NCBI GenBank assembly: GCA_008729055.1
Contig: SDUX01000002.1
Span: 3,189,874-3,253,873, forward strand
Reading direction: 5' to 3'
Origin: Pyropia haitanensis
Lineage: Eukaryota > Rhodophyta > Bangiophyceae > Bangiales > Bangiaceae
Length of the DNA stretch: 64,000 nucleotides
Shown here: in pieces, positions 10,477 through 21,339 of the stretch
Position numbering within the stretch: the stretch's first letter is position 1
How the letters are laid out: each line of letters begins with the position of its first letter
Position numbers and translations under genes: made by a program
The notes under the pieces: model-generated
What the model was told of the DNA's origin: nothing
What the model saw: only the letters and a program-made list of their open reading frames with translations
Databases searched by the model: none

Positions 10477-11379
10477 TTAACATCCCTGCGTCATTTGCCA
10501 AACCACAGTCATTTCATTCTCGTCGGATCTTGAGAGTGTTTCCGAGGTGTTGTCCGTCACGCGGGGCTTGTGCGATCGCGAGTCGTACGGCGTCACGCGG
10601 AGCGTCCGGAACTTGGAATGTGCGTGAGCACGGCGTGTCGCGTGCCGCGGCGGCGGCAGCCGCGCCCGTCGCACCGGGCGGGTGCAGCGGTGGGCGGTGG
10701 CGACGACAACAAAGACGACGACGGCACCGGTGGCTACGGCGACCGTGGCGACGGCAATGGCAACGGCCACGGCGGGCACGTGCCGAAAGAGGTGGACGCG
10801 GCGGCGTTGGCACGGGGGGGTGGGGGTGCAACGGGGGCGATTGACCTTCTTGGGGGCGCAACGCGGCCGGGCCGGCGGCTTGGATGGTGCGTGGGCAGAG
10901 ACGGCGTGCGCGGCGGCGACATTTCTGTTGGGGGGGGGGGGGGGGGCGCCCACAAGATGGCGGCCGTTTGCATGGGGGAGGTCGCTTTGGTGGCTGCGGT
11001 GCGGACGGTGTTTGGACGGAGCATCGGGGAGGAGGCGGGGGCGGGGTGGGTTCCACCCGTCTGGCCGCTCTGACAGCGACGCGGGCGGCGGGACCTCCCC
11101 GCTGTCCATGCTGTGCCACGCGCACGTGGCGCTGCTGCCCGCGCAGCTGGTCGACGTGGGAGAGCTGCCGCCGCTGAAGACGGCACCGGGGCGGGGGGGG
11201 GGGGGGGGGGGCAGCAGCACAACCGCCTCGCGCTCGCCCAGCAAGGCGGCGGTCCCAGCAGTGCCGCCCTCACCTCCCGGCCAGAGGGTGGTCAGGCTCA
11301 CCGCGGGCGTCTTTGCCGCCCACCCTCGACGCGGTCGCCGCCGGCGCGGCCGCCAACGACGCGCGGCCGCTATGGCCAT
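10477..11379 (-). CDS. Hypothetical single-pass membrane protein (weak)
   Basis: An ATG-started frame of about 300 residues on the minus strand, not similar to anything I recognise. Most is Pro/Ser/Arg-rich. Near its C-terminal third is one strongly hydrophobic segment of about 25 residues, rich in Val and Ala (VPAVAVAIAVATVAVATGAV is its first part), followed by an Arg/His-rich tail and a less biased end, SDENEMTVVWQMTQGC. The last ~60 residues lie in A/T-richer DNA and look more protein-like than the start. It shares the region between two minus-strand genes. It may be real, a C-terminal exon of something else, or chance. Confidence 0.22.
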   Translation of the reverse strand: MAIAAARRWRPRRRRPRRGWAAKTPAVSLTTLWPGGEGGTAGTAALLGEREAVVLLPPPPPPRPGAVFSGGSSPTSTSCAGSSATCAWHSMDSGEVPPPASLSERPDGWNPPRPRLLPDAPSKHRPHRSHQSDLPHANGRHLVGAPPPPPNRNVAAAHAVSAHAPSKPPARPRCAPKKVNRPRCTPTPPCQRRRVHLFRHVPAVAVAIAVATVAVATGAVVVFVVVATAHRCTRPVRRARLPPPRHATRRAHAHSKFRTLRVTPYDSRSHKPRVTDNTSETLSRSDENEMTVVWQMTQGC

Positions 11380-12636
11380 GCGGCCGCGCGGCGACGACGC
11401 CACCGCGCTCGCCGCCGTAGACGGTCAGTCCGTCGAGGCGGTGCGCGTGGGGGGGGGGAGACGGAGCGGGGGCAGGGGAGTTTGGACGGGCCCCGCTCCA
11501 CCGCCTCGCCCGGCGGCCACCTCCGTGGCGCGGCCGCCCGCGCACAGCCGCGCGGTGGCAGCGGTGGCAGCGGCGGCGGCGGCGGCGGCGGCGCCCCTTC
11601 CCCTGCCGCGCATCTTACCAAACAACAAACAAGACACATGGACTTGGCGGAGGTGGCGGTCGACCCGGCGAGGGGGGGGGTGCCGCCTCGGTCATGCGAT
11701 GGGCGAGGGGGGGGGAATGGGCACCGCGTGTATACGCCATGAGGCGGGGAAGCGCCGTTTCCGCCGAGGCAGCGCTGGCGGGCGCAGCTGGGACGGGAGC
11801 AGCTGTGGCCGCCGTGCCGAGGCGGCGGCACGGAGGGCGCAGCGTCAGCCCCCCGACACCCACCGTATTCACGTTGGTGGCGCGGGTGGGCGACGCGGGC
11901 GGCGTGTACACAACCGCCGATCGCGGCGCGTGGTATGAGCGAGTGTGGAGGGAGGCAGCGGCGGTGTGTGAGTGACCGACCGCGGCGGCCACTACCGCGA
12001 AAAGTGAGCACTACGCACGTTTATTACTGCCGTCGTACCCTCGTCCGTGCGCCCATGACGTACCCTTGTCGGTGGCAGCAGCCGTCGCCCGAGCGTGCCT
12101 ATGCGCACGGCGGCCCGCCCAAGAGGTTGGCGGTGACGCGTGCCATGCCCGACACCGCCCATGGCGCGGCGACGGCCGACGACGCCCGCACGCGCCGCGG
12201 CGTGACCGTGTGGCCGGCGACGCCGCGCGACAGGGCGGTGGTGTCGGCCATGGCTGGCCGTGGCGGCAGCAGCAGGGAAAGTGGGTCGGTGTCTCTGTAC
12301 GTGCTGCGGGGCGGCTCCGAGGCCAGGAGGGCAGGCGGGGAGTGCCCGCCAGCGGGGGGGTGGGAAGTGGTGAGCTGGTCACCCGGGGTGACGTCGCGTG
12401 CGGCTCGGGATATCGAGACGCCCGTCCCCGTCGCCTCTTGGCTGTCGCAGTCGGGGGGCCGTCGCTGCTGCTGCCCTCTTCTCGATGTCGCAGCCGGCCA
12501 GCGGTGTACGGGCGTACGGCCGCCGCTCGCTTCCGGCGTGGTCCAACTGCGGGCCGCGCGTGATAGACAAAAAAATACAGAAAAAAGAGGCAAAGCGCAA
12601 GAAACGCACCCTCCCGTCCCCGCCTCCATTGTTCAA
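11380..12636. other. Intergenic, no gene recognised
   Basis: GC-rich DNA with G runs (for example near 11450) and no frame resembling a known protein. Near 12565-12600 is an A-rich patch (AAAAAAATACAGAAAAAAG). On the minus strand this is a T-rich stretch just past the stop of the glycoprotein gene and may belong to its 3'-end processing region. Confidence 0.4.
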
Positions 12637-14901
12637 TCACCCGCTCTGGTCCGCTGTCGCTTGCTCGGCCGCCCCCCACCCGCCCGTCCACCCACCCGAC
12701 CCGCCCGCGCCCCCCCTCTGTGGCGGGGACCGCCCCCGTCCGCCGCCGCCGCGGCCGTCCGCCGCAGCTCCCTCCTCCCCCGTTCCGTCCAAATGTCGCA
12801 TGCGCGGCGAGGGCCACTGTTCGGCCGCCGAAATGCGGCTGTCGGCGGCGGCGTCGCCGTCGAGCCGCTTCAGCTGCCACGCCGCGACCGCCGACCGCAA
12901 GAGCACCCCTACGGTCAGCATTGCAAAGGCGACAATGGAGCCGATCAGCAGCCACCGCGTCAGGCCGGGCCGGTAGCCCGTACGCGCAATCACGATGAGC
13001 GTCTCCGAGTCGTACACGATGCGCCCAGAGTAGTCAACGGACGATGACGTGAGGTGCTCGGATTGGTTTGCGGGAATGCGACGGCTATGGCGCACCGCCG
13101 CGGCGCGCCACGCGTTCCCCAGCTGCTCCTGCCGGTCCACAAAGCCGACCCCGACAAGCGCCACTGCACCCGCGGCGATGGCAACCGCCAGCGACGCTCC
13201 CTCCCGCCAGTACCACCGGGGCCGCGGCCGCAGCCTCGGCCGCAACAGCGGCGGGACGTGCCGGCGCAGCAGCAGCTGCACGATGACCGCCGCTTCGGGC
13301 ACGACCACGAGGACGGCGAGGAGGAGGCTGGCGTCCGATGCGGGGTCGGCGGGGGGATCCACCCCAAAGATATCTCGGCGATATTCCTGGGACAACCGCG
13401 ACGTCAGCGCCACGCCATCCACCTCCATATTGGCAAACGTGAGGTCCCATCTTGTGCCGTGAAAGGCGCACAAGGACAGGTTGCTGGCCAGCTCCCTTTC
13501 TGCAGTGCTCGTTGCGTGGATTTCCCGGTCGCCTCGTCCCAGTAGCCAATTTGGCTGCAACGCAGGTGTGTCGTTGGCGAGCGATTCACAGGGAGCCGGG
13601 GTCACGGACTCATTGGAGCTCGCAATGTGCCACGCAAGGCGTGTCTCCGACCAGTCTGCGAAATGTCCTCCGCTCAGGCCCTGCGCGGCCAGGACGGGGC
13701 TCCCCCCTGCGAGGAGGGGAAGTCGTTGGTCTGCCGACAGGCGCTCTTTCACCCCGTCGCAATAGCCTCCGTCCACGACAAAGGACGACATCGGGGCTGT
13801 ACACATAATCTTGGCCACTTCCTGTAGCCACGCAGAGGAGTTGCTGGTCGGCGTGCCGGGACTCAGCGACCAGGTCACTCTCTCCTCGGTATTTTCGCCG
13901 CGGCCCACCTCGAGCTCCACGCTGGCGGTAAGCTCCAGTCCACGGGAGCGACCCAGCCAAGATGGGTCCGCCAACACCGCGCGGCCGAGCGACAGCGGCG
14001 CCGCCTCACCGGCGAGGACTGGCCGCTTGTCCCCGTTGCGCGTCTCGTACAGCAATACAGCGACGTGGCGTGACCTGCCGATGCCCGCCGCGTTCGACAC
14101 CCTGTCGACGGCCGCCACAACCTTGCCGTCGGAGTCGATCACCACACCGTCGGTCGCACGCTCAACAGTGAGGACATCATACAGTCCGCGCTGGCGCTGC
14201 ATGCCGCCCGCCACCTGGTTGCGGTGCAGTGACAAGAGCCGGACAATCTCGTCCTCGCACACCAACGCCGACTGCGTTGGCCTCTCTGCACAGTCGAGCT
14301 TGCGGAAGAAGTGAGAGCGGAGCCGCCCCTCCGACACCGAGCCCAGCATGGCACGCCAGCTCATACGCGCGTCGAACGCGTTGCCCACCCACATGAACGC
14401 GCCACCTGCATCCGCCTCCCTGGGCGGCATTTCGACATCGCGCGAAATGTTCCACTTCAAGGCCATCTGGTCGAAATTCGCCGCGACCGCCAACTGGAAC
14501 ACGTCATTGAGCGGCGACGCGCACGTCCCACTGCCATACGGGATGATGACCGCGTCCGTCCGCTTGGCATTCATCGCCCACCCCGTGCCCTCCCCGCCGT
14601 ATGGGTTGTGCACCGCGTTTGGGTCGGGGGAGGCACCCCCCGCCGTGGTGGGGTGCACCCTGCACTGCAGGGAGGGCAACTCGTGGAAGCGGCCCACTGG
14701 CGGGCTGTGCGACGGGGACGGAAAGTAGATGACCTCCTCCGTCGTCAGCTTCGCCGCTCGCCGCGCGACCGCGGTCAGCCCAGCGTCCGCCATCGGGCGG
14801 CGGTGCAGCACCGCCGCCTCGACCACCGCCACCGCCATCGTCACAGCCAATGCCACTGACGCTCCTGCTGTCGCCACACCCGTTCCGCGGCACGCCGGCA
14901 T
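12637..14901 (-). CDS. Multi-pass membrane glycoprotein, unknown family
   Basis: An uninterrupted ATG-to-stop frame of 754 residues with ordinary protein composition, clearly a gene, but of no family I recognise. A hydrophobic segment at about 10-32 can serve as signal peptide or anchor. A domain of about 490 residues follows with several N-glycosylation sequons (NIS, NSS, NES, NDT, NLS). It includes GGAFMWVGNAFDARMSWRAM and scattered Cys, consistent with the lumen or cell exterior. Three hydrophobic helices are near 522-544, 566-588 and 648-668, with another sequon (NQS) between the second and third. The Gly/Arg-rich C-terminal tail is probably cytosolic. No enzyme motif is visible. Surface receptor or cell-wall-related roles are possible but only guesses. 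The lack of homology that I can see suggests a lineage-restricted family. Confidence 0.75.
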   Translation of the reverse strand: MPACRGTGVATAGASVALAVTMAVAVVEAAVLHRRPMADAGLTAVARRAAKLTTEEVIYFPSPSHSPPVGRFHELPSLQCRVHPTTAGGASPDPNAVHNPYGGEGTGWAMNAKRTDAVIIPYGSGTCASPLNDVFQLAVAANFDQMALKWNISRDVEMPPREADAGGAFMWVGNAFDARMSWRAMLGSVSEGRLRSHFFRKLDCAERPTQSALVCEDEIVRLLSLHRNQVAGGMQRQRGLYDVLTVERATDGVVIDSDGKVVAAVDRVSNAAGIGRSRHVAVLLYETRNGDKRPVLAGEAAPLSLGRAVLADPSWLGRSRGLELTASVELEVGRGENTEERVTWSLSPGTPTSNSSAWLQEVAKIMCTAPMSSFVVDGGYCDGVKERLSADQRLPLLAGGSPVLAAQGLSGGHFADWSETRLAWHIASSNESVTPAPCESLANDTPALQPNWLLGRGDREIHATSTAERELASNLSLCAFHGTRWDLTFANMEVDGVALTSRLSQEYRRDIFGVDPPADPASDASLLLAVLVVVPEAAVIVQLLLRRHVPPLLRPRLRPRPRWYWREGASLAVAIAAGAVALVGVGFVDRQEQLGNAWRAAAVRHSRRIPANQSEHLTSSSVDYSGRIVYDSETLIVIARTGYRPGLTRWLLIGSIVAFAMLTVGVLLRSAVAAWQLKRLDGDAAADSRISAAEQWPSPRMRHLDGTGEEGAAADGRGGGGRGRSPPQRGGAGGSGGWTGGWGAAEQATADQSG

Positions 14902-15855
14902 GGTGTATGATCGAGGAGGGGCGTGCCCTTTTCAGGCGGGTCGCTCACAGAAAACCCCACCCCCCGACGAACTTTGGCCTTCGACGCCAGTGTGTCCGGT
15001 CGAGAAGAAGCTCGAACAAAAGTAGACTGGCGCAGAGCAGCGTCGCCGCCAGTGGCCGAACCGCCGCCACGCACACCGAACGGCGGCAGTGGGGGATGGC
15101 TGGTCACAGGGCGGTGACCCGGCGATACCACCGGTGCAGGAGGCCGACGCCACTGCCGCGAAGAGGCGATCAGCGGGCGGCAACGACCCGAGCTGTGGCG
15201 TTCGTCCCTTCGCGTGCGAGCCGGGACAGCGCGCACGCGCGAAGGAGGACGGCATTGGACGATGGCCGTAGCCGCCGATCGCTGCCGCCACACCATGGCG
15301 CTCTCCCCCATAATCGCAATGCTCGGCCGCGCACTTGCCGAGGGGGGGCGTGCCCCCAGGCGTAGGCTGTGCAGCGGGCCGCTCGGGCGGCTCCCGCGGC
15401 CGTGCGTCGGCATGGGCGGAGCGCAAGCTGCGGCAGGGTCCCCATGGGCAGGGTGCGCGCTGCAGCGCGGTGTCCATCGGTGAGTATGCGCTGCGGCGGG
15501 GCCCTCTCGGCGTCTAGGTATCCGCGCCTGTTTGGTCCAGTCTGGATTCGGTCAGCAGAGGAGCGCAGCAGGCCGCCGGAAGGCGACGGCCTCGTCGCAT
15601 CTGGCCCGTACACCGTGTGTGTTCGGGGGGGAGGCACGGCGAGCTCTCGCTGCAGCGCAGGCTCCATCGGCGGGCCGTGGGGCTTCTCAGGCCTGGCCGC
15701 GGAGTGTCGTACGCAGGTGTCGCTCAGACACGGCGCTGGAAAGAGGACTACCACGAGGTCGCCGCCCCGGTCCGTTGGGCGGACGGGCGGGTGGCGATGG
15801 GTCTGACGCGGCGCGCTCGGGCGGGCGCACGTCTCGTGCGCGACATTAGGCAACA
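14902..15855. other. Intergenic, upstream of the glycoprotein gene
   Basis: No recognisable gene. Frames on both strands are short and Arg/Pro/Ala-rich, as expected by chance in GC-rich DNA. It probably includes the promoter of the minus-strand glycoprotein gene at its left end, but no clear TATA-like site is seen. Confidence 0.4.
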
Positions 15856-17130
15856 ATCGTGACCTTTAACGTTTTTTTGCATCGAGGGCAATCGAGGGCA
15901 GTCGAGGCCCTTCGATGCCCGCCGAGCCATCGAATGGGGGTCTCGATTCGCATCGACGGGAGCCATCGAGGGCCCGACCGAGCCCACCGACGCGATTGCC
16001 CCCCTCGTTTTCAACCGCCACTTGCCGTCTCGCGCCCGCCTGGCACGATCCCCCGCTTCGCAGCGCGCATGCACGCACGCTCCTCACGTCTCTCCCCGAG
16101 AGGTACCCGATAACCTTCCCACGGATCGAGTCACGCCGTTGCCTGGCCATGTTGCAGTACGTGCCCGAGTTCGTCTTGGTCCAGGTGTTTCGCATGTTCT
16201 TGCGCCGGTGCTTTTGTTGAAGACTCTTCGTGAGGGTTCTTATGCGGAGCATGCACGCATCTCGTTTGGCATGTTTTGAGTCACCTGCTTCATGTGGGGC
16301 GTCGAGGAGTCTAACTTTTTTTGTTGATCGCGTTTCTGACTGCTTGCTTTGCTGGTACCATGTGCTTGCCTTTGCTGTACGTGGATCTGTTGAGTAGCAA
16401 GACGTGAACAAGCGTGCCATTGGCGCTGCGCGTCGCGGAGTTGGCGGAGGCTGCACAGACAAGAAGATGGGGAGGTGGCACGAGAGGGGGGGCGTTGAAG
16501 AGGGAGGGCGTGCTGCGGGGAGGGGGCGTCTTTGGGAAGGGGGGGGACTATCGCGTGGGCGGGTGGTGCTGCGCGTGATCTGTGCGCCGCAGCGGTGCCT
16601 TAGGTGCGCGTGTGGGCGGGTGGGATGCGGGAGGGTGGTGGTGACGCAGCGGTTTTGTGGGCTGGGGGAGGAGAGGTTGCGGTGTGCGAGTGGCGTGCTG
16701 GCCTCCCCCGCCCTCGCCATCGCGAGCGGGATGCGCATCGCTACGGTGGGGAGGTGGTGCACGTGGTAAGTAGGGGCCGCGACCTCCGCGGCGCTCAGCA
16801 CCAGTTGTAGCATGAAGAGTTATAAAGCGCGCGTGTGGCGCCGTATTGATGCCGTATTGATTCCACGTGGCGGCGTCGGGCGACATATTGATTCCACGTG
16901 GTGTGCAACGTGGCGGCCGGTGGGCCCGCAGACCGCCCCGCTCGGCGACGTCAATGCGGCATTACAGTGCGCTCGGTCGATTGCTCGATTCCCACCGAGC
17001 ATCGGGCCATCGAGAGGCCCCATCGCTTTGGATCGAGACCCCCCTCGATGGGGCAATCCTGCCCGCTCGAGACCCCACCGAGAATGGGCCCTCGATTGCC
17101 CTCGATCCTAAAAAACGTTAAAGGTGACGA
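15856..17130. mobile_element. DNA element with terminal inverted repeats, probably non-autonomous
   Basis: The left end begins ATCG and then TGACCTTTAACGTTTTTT at about 15857-15878. The right end, 17108-17130, is its near-perfect inverse. Both continue inward with copies of ATCGAGGGC (three within 15880-15975, more in inverse near 17030-17110), giving sub-terminal repeat clusters of about 120 bases at each end. Inside, GC content drops around 16140-16400. A minus-strand frame spans about 15866-16813 with a Lys/Arg/Gln-rich middle (SLQQKHRRKNMRNTW), but I see no transposase signature such as a DDE/D pattern. No clear target-site duplication flanks it (left flank CAACA, right flank GTTTA). The terminal-repeat architecture is that of a class II element; the superfamily is not decided. 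Confidence 0.65.
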
Positions 17131-18396
17131 TGTTTATCAGCAGCGAGAAAGGTGGAAGGCGGCAAGATTCCCGCCCGCCCGCGCTTCCGACGGCGCTATC
17201 CGTGCGCCGTATCTTCAGTCACGTCCCGGTGTTATGGAACTTTTGCGCACTTTGTAGCCCCCGACGCAGCAGCCAATGAACGCGAGCCCCACGACTGACC
17301 GCGCTCTCCGCCGACTACGAGTGAGAGCTCCATGGACGTGTTACGGCAGAGGTGCCATACGACTGCAGTCTCACTGTATGCTGTTTACCAGGTAATGGCT
17401 GTTGATACGTATATAGTACGGGGCGATGTGTCCCAGGAGGCAGGCGGGTGAGGGGTCCTGAATCTGTTAACAGCGCGTGGATCAACGGACAGGAGCCGCC
17501 CCATCCTCGTTATTGCCTGGACCGGGAGCGACGCCAGCCCATAGCGGATTTGGCCAGCGAGCTCAAAAATAGGATCGTGGCCGCGGGGTGCAGCAACCCT
17601 GGTCACATGTCTCTGGCGCGCGCGGTATTGACGACGGCATGCGGCGTTCCGAGTGGCCAGAAGACAAGCCAGACGCGCCGCGGTCGGGACTCGTCCCTCC
17701 ATTCCCTCCCTCCGTTGCCTGGCTCATCTTGGCCAATTCAGGGTAGATGCACCACTTGGCGAGGCTCATTCGCGGCGCATACCCCGCTGGGCGGTGGTGA
17801 TTGCGCTCGGCGGGCGCGCGCGCTTTCCCGCCACGTAGGGACCTTTGGGGTGGCGGCCTCGGCTCTGTGCTGCCTGGCTGCACGCCGTACCTGCTGGCCG
17901 TCTGGTGCCGGGCGAGGTGGCCACCGTTGCGCGCGCTCGCGGCCTCCCCCATGCGTTTCCGCACTACCGGGCGGGGCGACGGGGGCGCGCGCGCCGTGCA
18001 TGCGTAGGATCGCCACGCGCACCCCTTGTGCGCAGTGGCCGCGACAACAGACTCACGGTCTGCCCCCCCCCCACCTCAGTTTCTACACCCCTCCTGCTCT
18101 CCCTCACCTCGGGCAGGCTCCTTGCGCAGGGCTCGCCGGCCGGGGGACCACGGCGAGCGCCGACCATCAGCTGGCGAGGCTGCCACAGGCGACCGCCACC
18201 GCCGCCAGAGCCACACGCGGAGACGCGGGGTGGGATCTCCTTGTTTTTTGCCGAGGTGGCACTGATGAACCGGGTGACAGTCGACGGGCCGCCGCGGTGC
18301 GTAGAGGCGACGGCTGCGGCGGCGGCGGCGGCGGCACGGCACCAGCTGGATCTGTTTTTGGTGTGGCTGCATCGGTAGGCGGCCGGCGCGACCCGC
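17131..18396. other. Intergenic, no gene recognised
   Basis: Mixed-composition DNA between the inverted-repeat element and the second arm of the dispersed repeat. A TATATAG sequence at 17409-17416 is followed by a long frame without ATG that does not resemble any protein. I see no supported gene here. Confidence 0.35.
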
Positions 18397-18745
18397 TGCC
18401 CTCCCCCGGCTCTCCCCCCCTTCGGGAGGATTGGTGCGCTGGCGCTGCGCCCACCGCAGCCAATCCCACACGAGGGGAGCAAGACGACAGGGTGCTGCTG
18501 CAGCCGCGGCAGTAGACGGTACGGACAGCCGCTCAAGAGGATGCAAGTGGGGAGGGGGCACGGCGTGGCGCGCGCAACCCTCTAGGAGGCGCATGTCACG
18601 CCGCCGGCTGCAGGGTCGGCAGCACCGCCGGACGCGGCTGTCCTGCTCCTGGCACCGCCGCCGCTGCCGCCACCTCCACGGCCTGTGCCGCCACGGTCAT
18701 TGCTGGTGGCATCCCCGCGGTGCTGGACCGACAGGAGGGGAGGCT
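18397..18745 (+). repeat. Dispersed repeat, copy 2 (inverted partner at 1018-1402)
   Basis: Matches the reverse complement of 1018-1402 over its whole length, with one gap of about 36 bases relative to copy 1. The two arms lie about 17 kb apart in opposite orientation. The most conserved block is near 18430-18480 around GGCGCTGCGCCCACCGCAGC. Confidence 0.7.
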
Positions 18746-21339
18746 ACCAGGCAGGGAGGTATCTAGCGACGATGTGGAGAGGGCGAGGTGGTTGCCATGA
18801 CCGGTCTCGGTTGGGTGCGACGGCCTGGGGTCTCGTTTGGTGAAAGATGGAGGGAAAAGCGGCCGCCACGGCCGCCGGCGCCGCTTCTCGCCGTGGGGGA
18901 ACCCCGTTGCTGGCAGTGTACCGCCAGGGTGCGGCCGCTGGCCAGCTCCCCCCCCCCTAAGCCGCTTCTTGGCGCGCTCCCTGGGTGGTATGCCCGACCT
19001 GGACATCCGACTGGCCAGCTGGCCGAGCGCGCCGCCGCCACCCCCACCGCCCCGTCGCCCGCGGCGCGCCGCCGGGGCGGTCCCCGCGCCACCACCGTTG
19101 CGGCCACGGCACCCGCCGCGCGCACGGCCGGCGGCGCTCGTCTCCAGCTGCGGCCGCGGCGCGGCGACGGCACCGTCGTCGACCGCGACGGCGCGGCGGA
19201 CCGCCCGCGTGTGTGGGTGAAGCCGGGCGCACGACGGCGCGGCGGCGCGCTCCGCGCTGCGCCGCCAAACCCGTGAATCCGGGAGCCAACAGAGACGCAA
19301 GCACGACGCCGCATGTAGCCATTGCCAGTGTATTTATTCGTTTGGGTTGCGGCCAAGATAAACAAACAATAAAATACAATGGTACACACCCCGCTCATGT
19401 TCAGCATGGGCGGGGCCGAGTAGCCCACGAAAGACGACAAGATGTGCGTTCGCGGTACGTGCGCAGGGAGGATTGTGGGAGGCGCGAAAGACGACGGACG
19501 TGCCGGCCCGGCGAGAGGGAGAACAGAGGGGCGGCGGGGTCGTTGATAAGCGGCTCGGCGCACAGCCGCCGCCGCTCGACGGCTCGGCTCGCAGCCGCCG
19601 CCGCCCGACACAGCCCGCCTCTCCCCGGCAGCCCTCTCCTGCCGGTAGGGCGGTCGTGTCAGTCGGCGCCTCTCCCACTCATGAGGTTGTCTCGCTCTCC
19701 GCAACGACCCAGTCAATCGATCGGAGTTACCTGGTGAAGAGACGACAAATAACGAAGCAAAAGCCCCCCCCCCTCAGAGAGGCCCTGGTGCGTGAGCTGT
19801 GACGCGCACATGGGAGCGATGAGTGCGAAACATGCACAACGTTTCGCGCTTTTTGTGATATCTCGTGCCAAAATAGCACCTGTTGGCTCTCGATCGCCTC
19901 GATGCGCATCGACACCGTCTGAGAAATTAGGGAGCAGAGTACGTTCAAGAAAGTCGCAGTACGATGGCCCAGTCGTTACTTTTTTCCATCTAATCAGCTT
20001 TGAGCGACGAAAGGGTCACAGACGTCGACCACACCCACAAACCGTCATCAACTACTGTCGTACATGCACTGAGAAGCACCGCTATCATCATCTGTAGCTG
20101 CTCCCGACGCTAGCCAAAAGACCCCAGTGAGGCGACCGTTGCCAGAAAGGCTCCCCGCTTTGGACTCTATAGGACGGTGCGAAAAAAACGCGCTGGGGGC
20201 TACGGACGGGGCACATATAGCGCCTTGGGAGCAGCACTTCGTAATATTGCGTCCCTAGCTAGCTAGCTAGGGGGCTGACAGGCCGATTCTCACTGCACTG
20301 CACGGGTTCGCACACGCCAATCGCGGTCCGATCTGGTCGATTTCTGGTTCACGCGTTTGCCGGCGCAGCGCAGCTGGCTGACTGGCTTGCTGGTTGGCTT
20401 GCTGGCTGTGGCTGGCTGGCGTACGGACGGGGCGGCCGCCAACAGGTCGTCGCTGCCGGCCACGGCCGCCCCGCGTGGCCCCACGGCGCGCGGTTGCCCC
20501 CCCGCTGGCGAGGACGGCGGCTGCCCGCGGCGCCGCCCCGCCGCGGCGGCGGCGACTCTGCCCGCGTCGCCGCCACCGCAGCCTCCTCCCCCCCCCCATC
20601 TCGTCCCGGCCCCGCCGCCGGCCGCGCACCCCCCCGCCCGCCTCGTGCCCTGCACGGACGCGACGGCCGACGGGGCGGCGGGGGTGGGCGTCGGCGGGGC
20701 GGCGGCGGCCGCGGTGCCTCCTCCCCCCCCCCCCCGGGGGCGCCCGCTGCCTGCGTGCCTGGTGCGTCCCCTTTGGCGGCAGCCGCGCCCCCCCCCACCC
20801 CCCACGCCCTTGTCTCTCGCGCGCGTGACTGCCAGCCGTCGACGCGTCGGGCGGGGACGCCGTCCGCAGTGGTGGACTGCCGCTCTTCCCCCCCCCGCGG
20901 AGTGCCCCCGAGGGGCACGTGAGCGGGGGCGGGGGGAGGGGGGGGGGCGGCGCCGTTGGTCGGCACACTGTCAGCGCCACCGCCCCGTTACCGCGGTGCC
21001 CGCGGTCGGTATACCACGTCGGCAGCGTCACGGGGGTTGGGGGGGGGGGAGAGGGGTAGGCGGCATGGCGACGAGCGGGATGGCGATGACGAGGCCCCAT
21101 CGGGCGTGGGGGGAGCACCCGTCGTGACGAAGAGCAGGGGGAGTGAGCGGCTTGGAGACGGGTACTCGGCCGCCGGCGAAAGGTCAAAGGCTGGGGCGCC
21201 CATACCGGGGCGAGACCGACGTTGTCCGTCCGAGCCAGCCGCCGCAACCCGTAGGAGCGTGCCTTCCGCCGTCCCCCGCCGCTGCCTGCCCGTTCATCCG
21301 CATTCCTGCCTCACTCTGCCGCCCCCCCTCTCCTACCGG
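18746..21339. other. Long intergenic region with A/T-rich islands
   Basis: No gene that I can support in 2.6 kb. Points of note: an A/T-rich patch near 19320-19385 carrying AATAAA on the minus strand (about 19333) and AATAAAATAC on the plus strand (about 19370), possibly back-to-back poly(A) signals. There is a low-GC stretch at 19800-20260, a TATA-like site at about 20213-20221, a 20-base palindrome at 20253-20272 and short CTGG/CTTG tandem repeats at about 20370-20420. From 20450 on it is GC-rich spacer leading to the propeller gene. Confidence 0.4.
20253..20272. repeat. Perfect 20-base palindrome of CTAG units
   Basis: CCCTAGCTAGCTAGCTAGGG is its own reverse complement. It lies about 35 bases downstream of the ACATATAGCGCC TATA-like site. 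A related CTAGCTAG-rich stretch separates the two elements at 30865-30885. Confidence 0.75.

Noticed and set aside
15866..16813. A 315-residue minus-strand frame inside the inverted-repeat element, first thought to be a transposase.
   Set aside because: No DDE/D, RNase H-like or zinc-finger pattern is visible and both ends of the frame run into the subterminal repeats. It may be a remnant at most.
17448..18515. A 355-residue plus-strand frame overlapping the second repeat arm.
   Set aside because: It begins at a GTG rather than ATG, shows no domain, and its second half lies inside the dispersed repeat.
20956..21339. Extending the propeller gene upstream by about 128 residues.
   Set aside because: There is no ATG at the upstream end, the added sequence is Arg/Gly-rich filler, and the signal peptide begins right after the ATG at 21340 or 21364.
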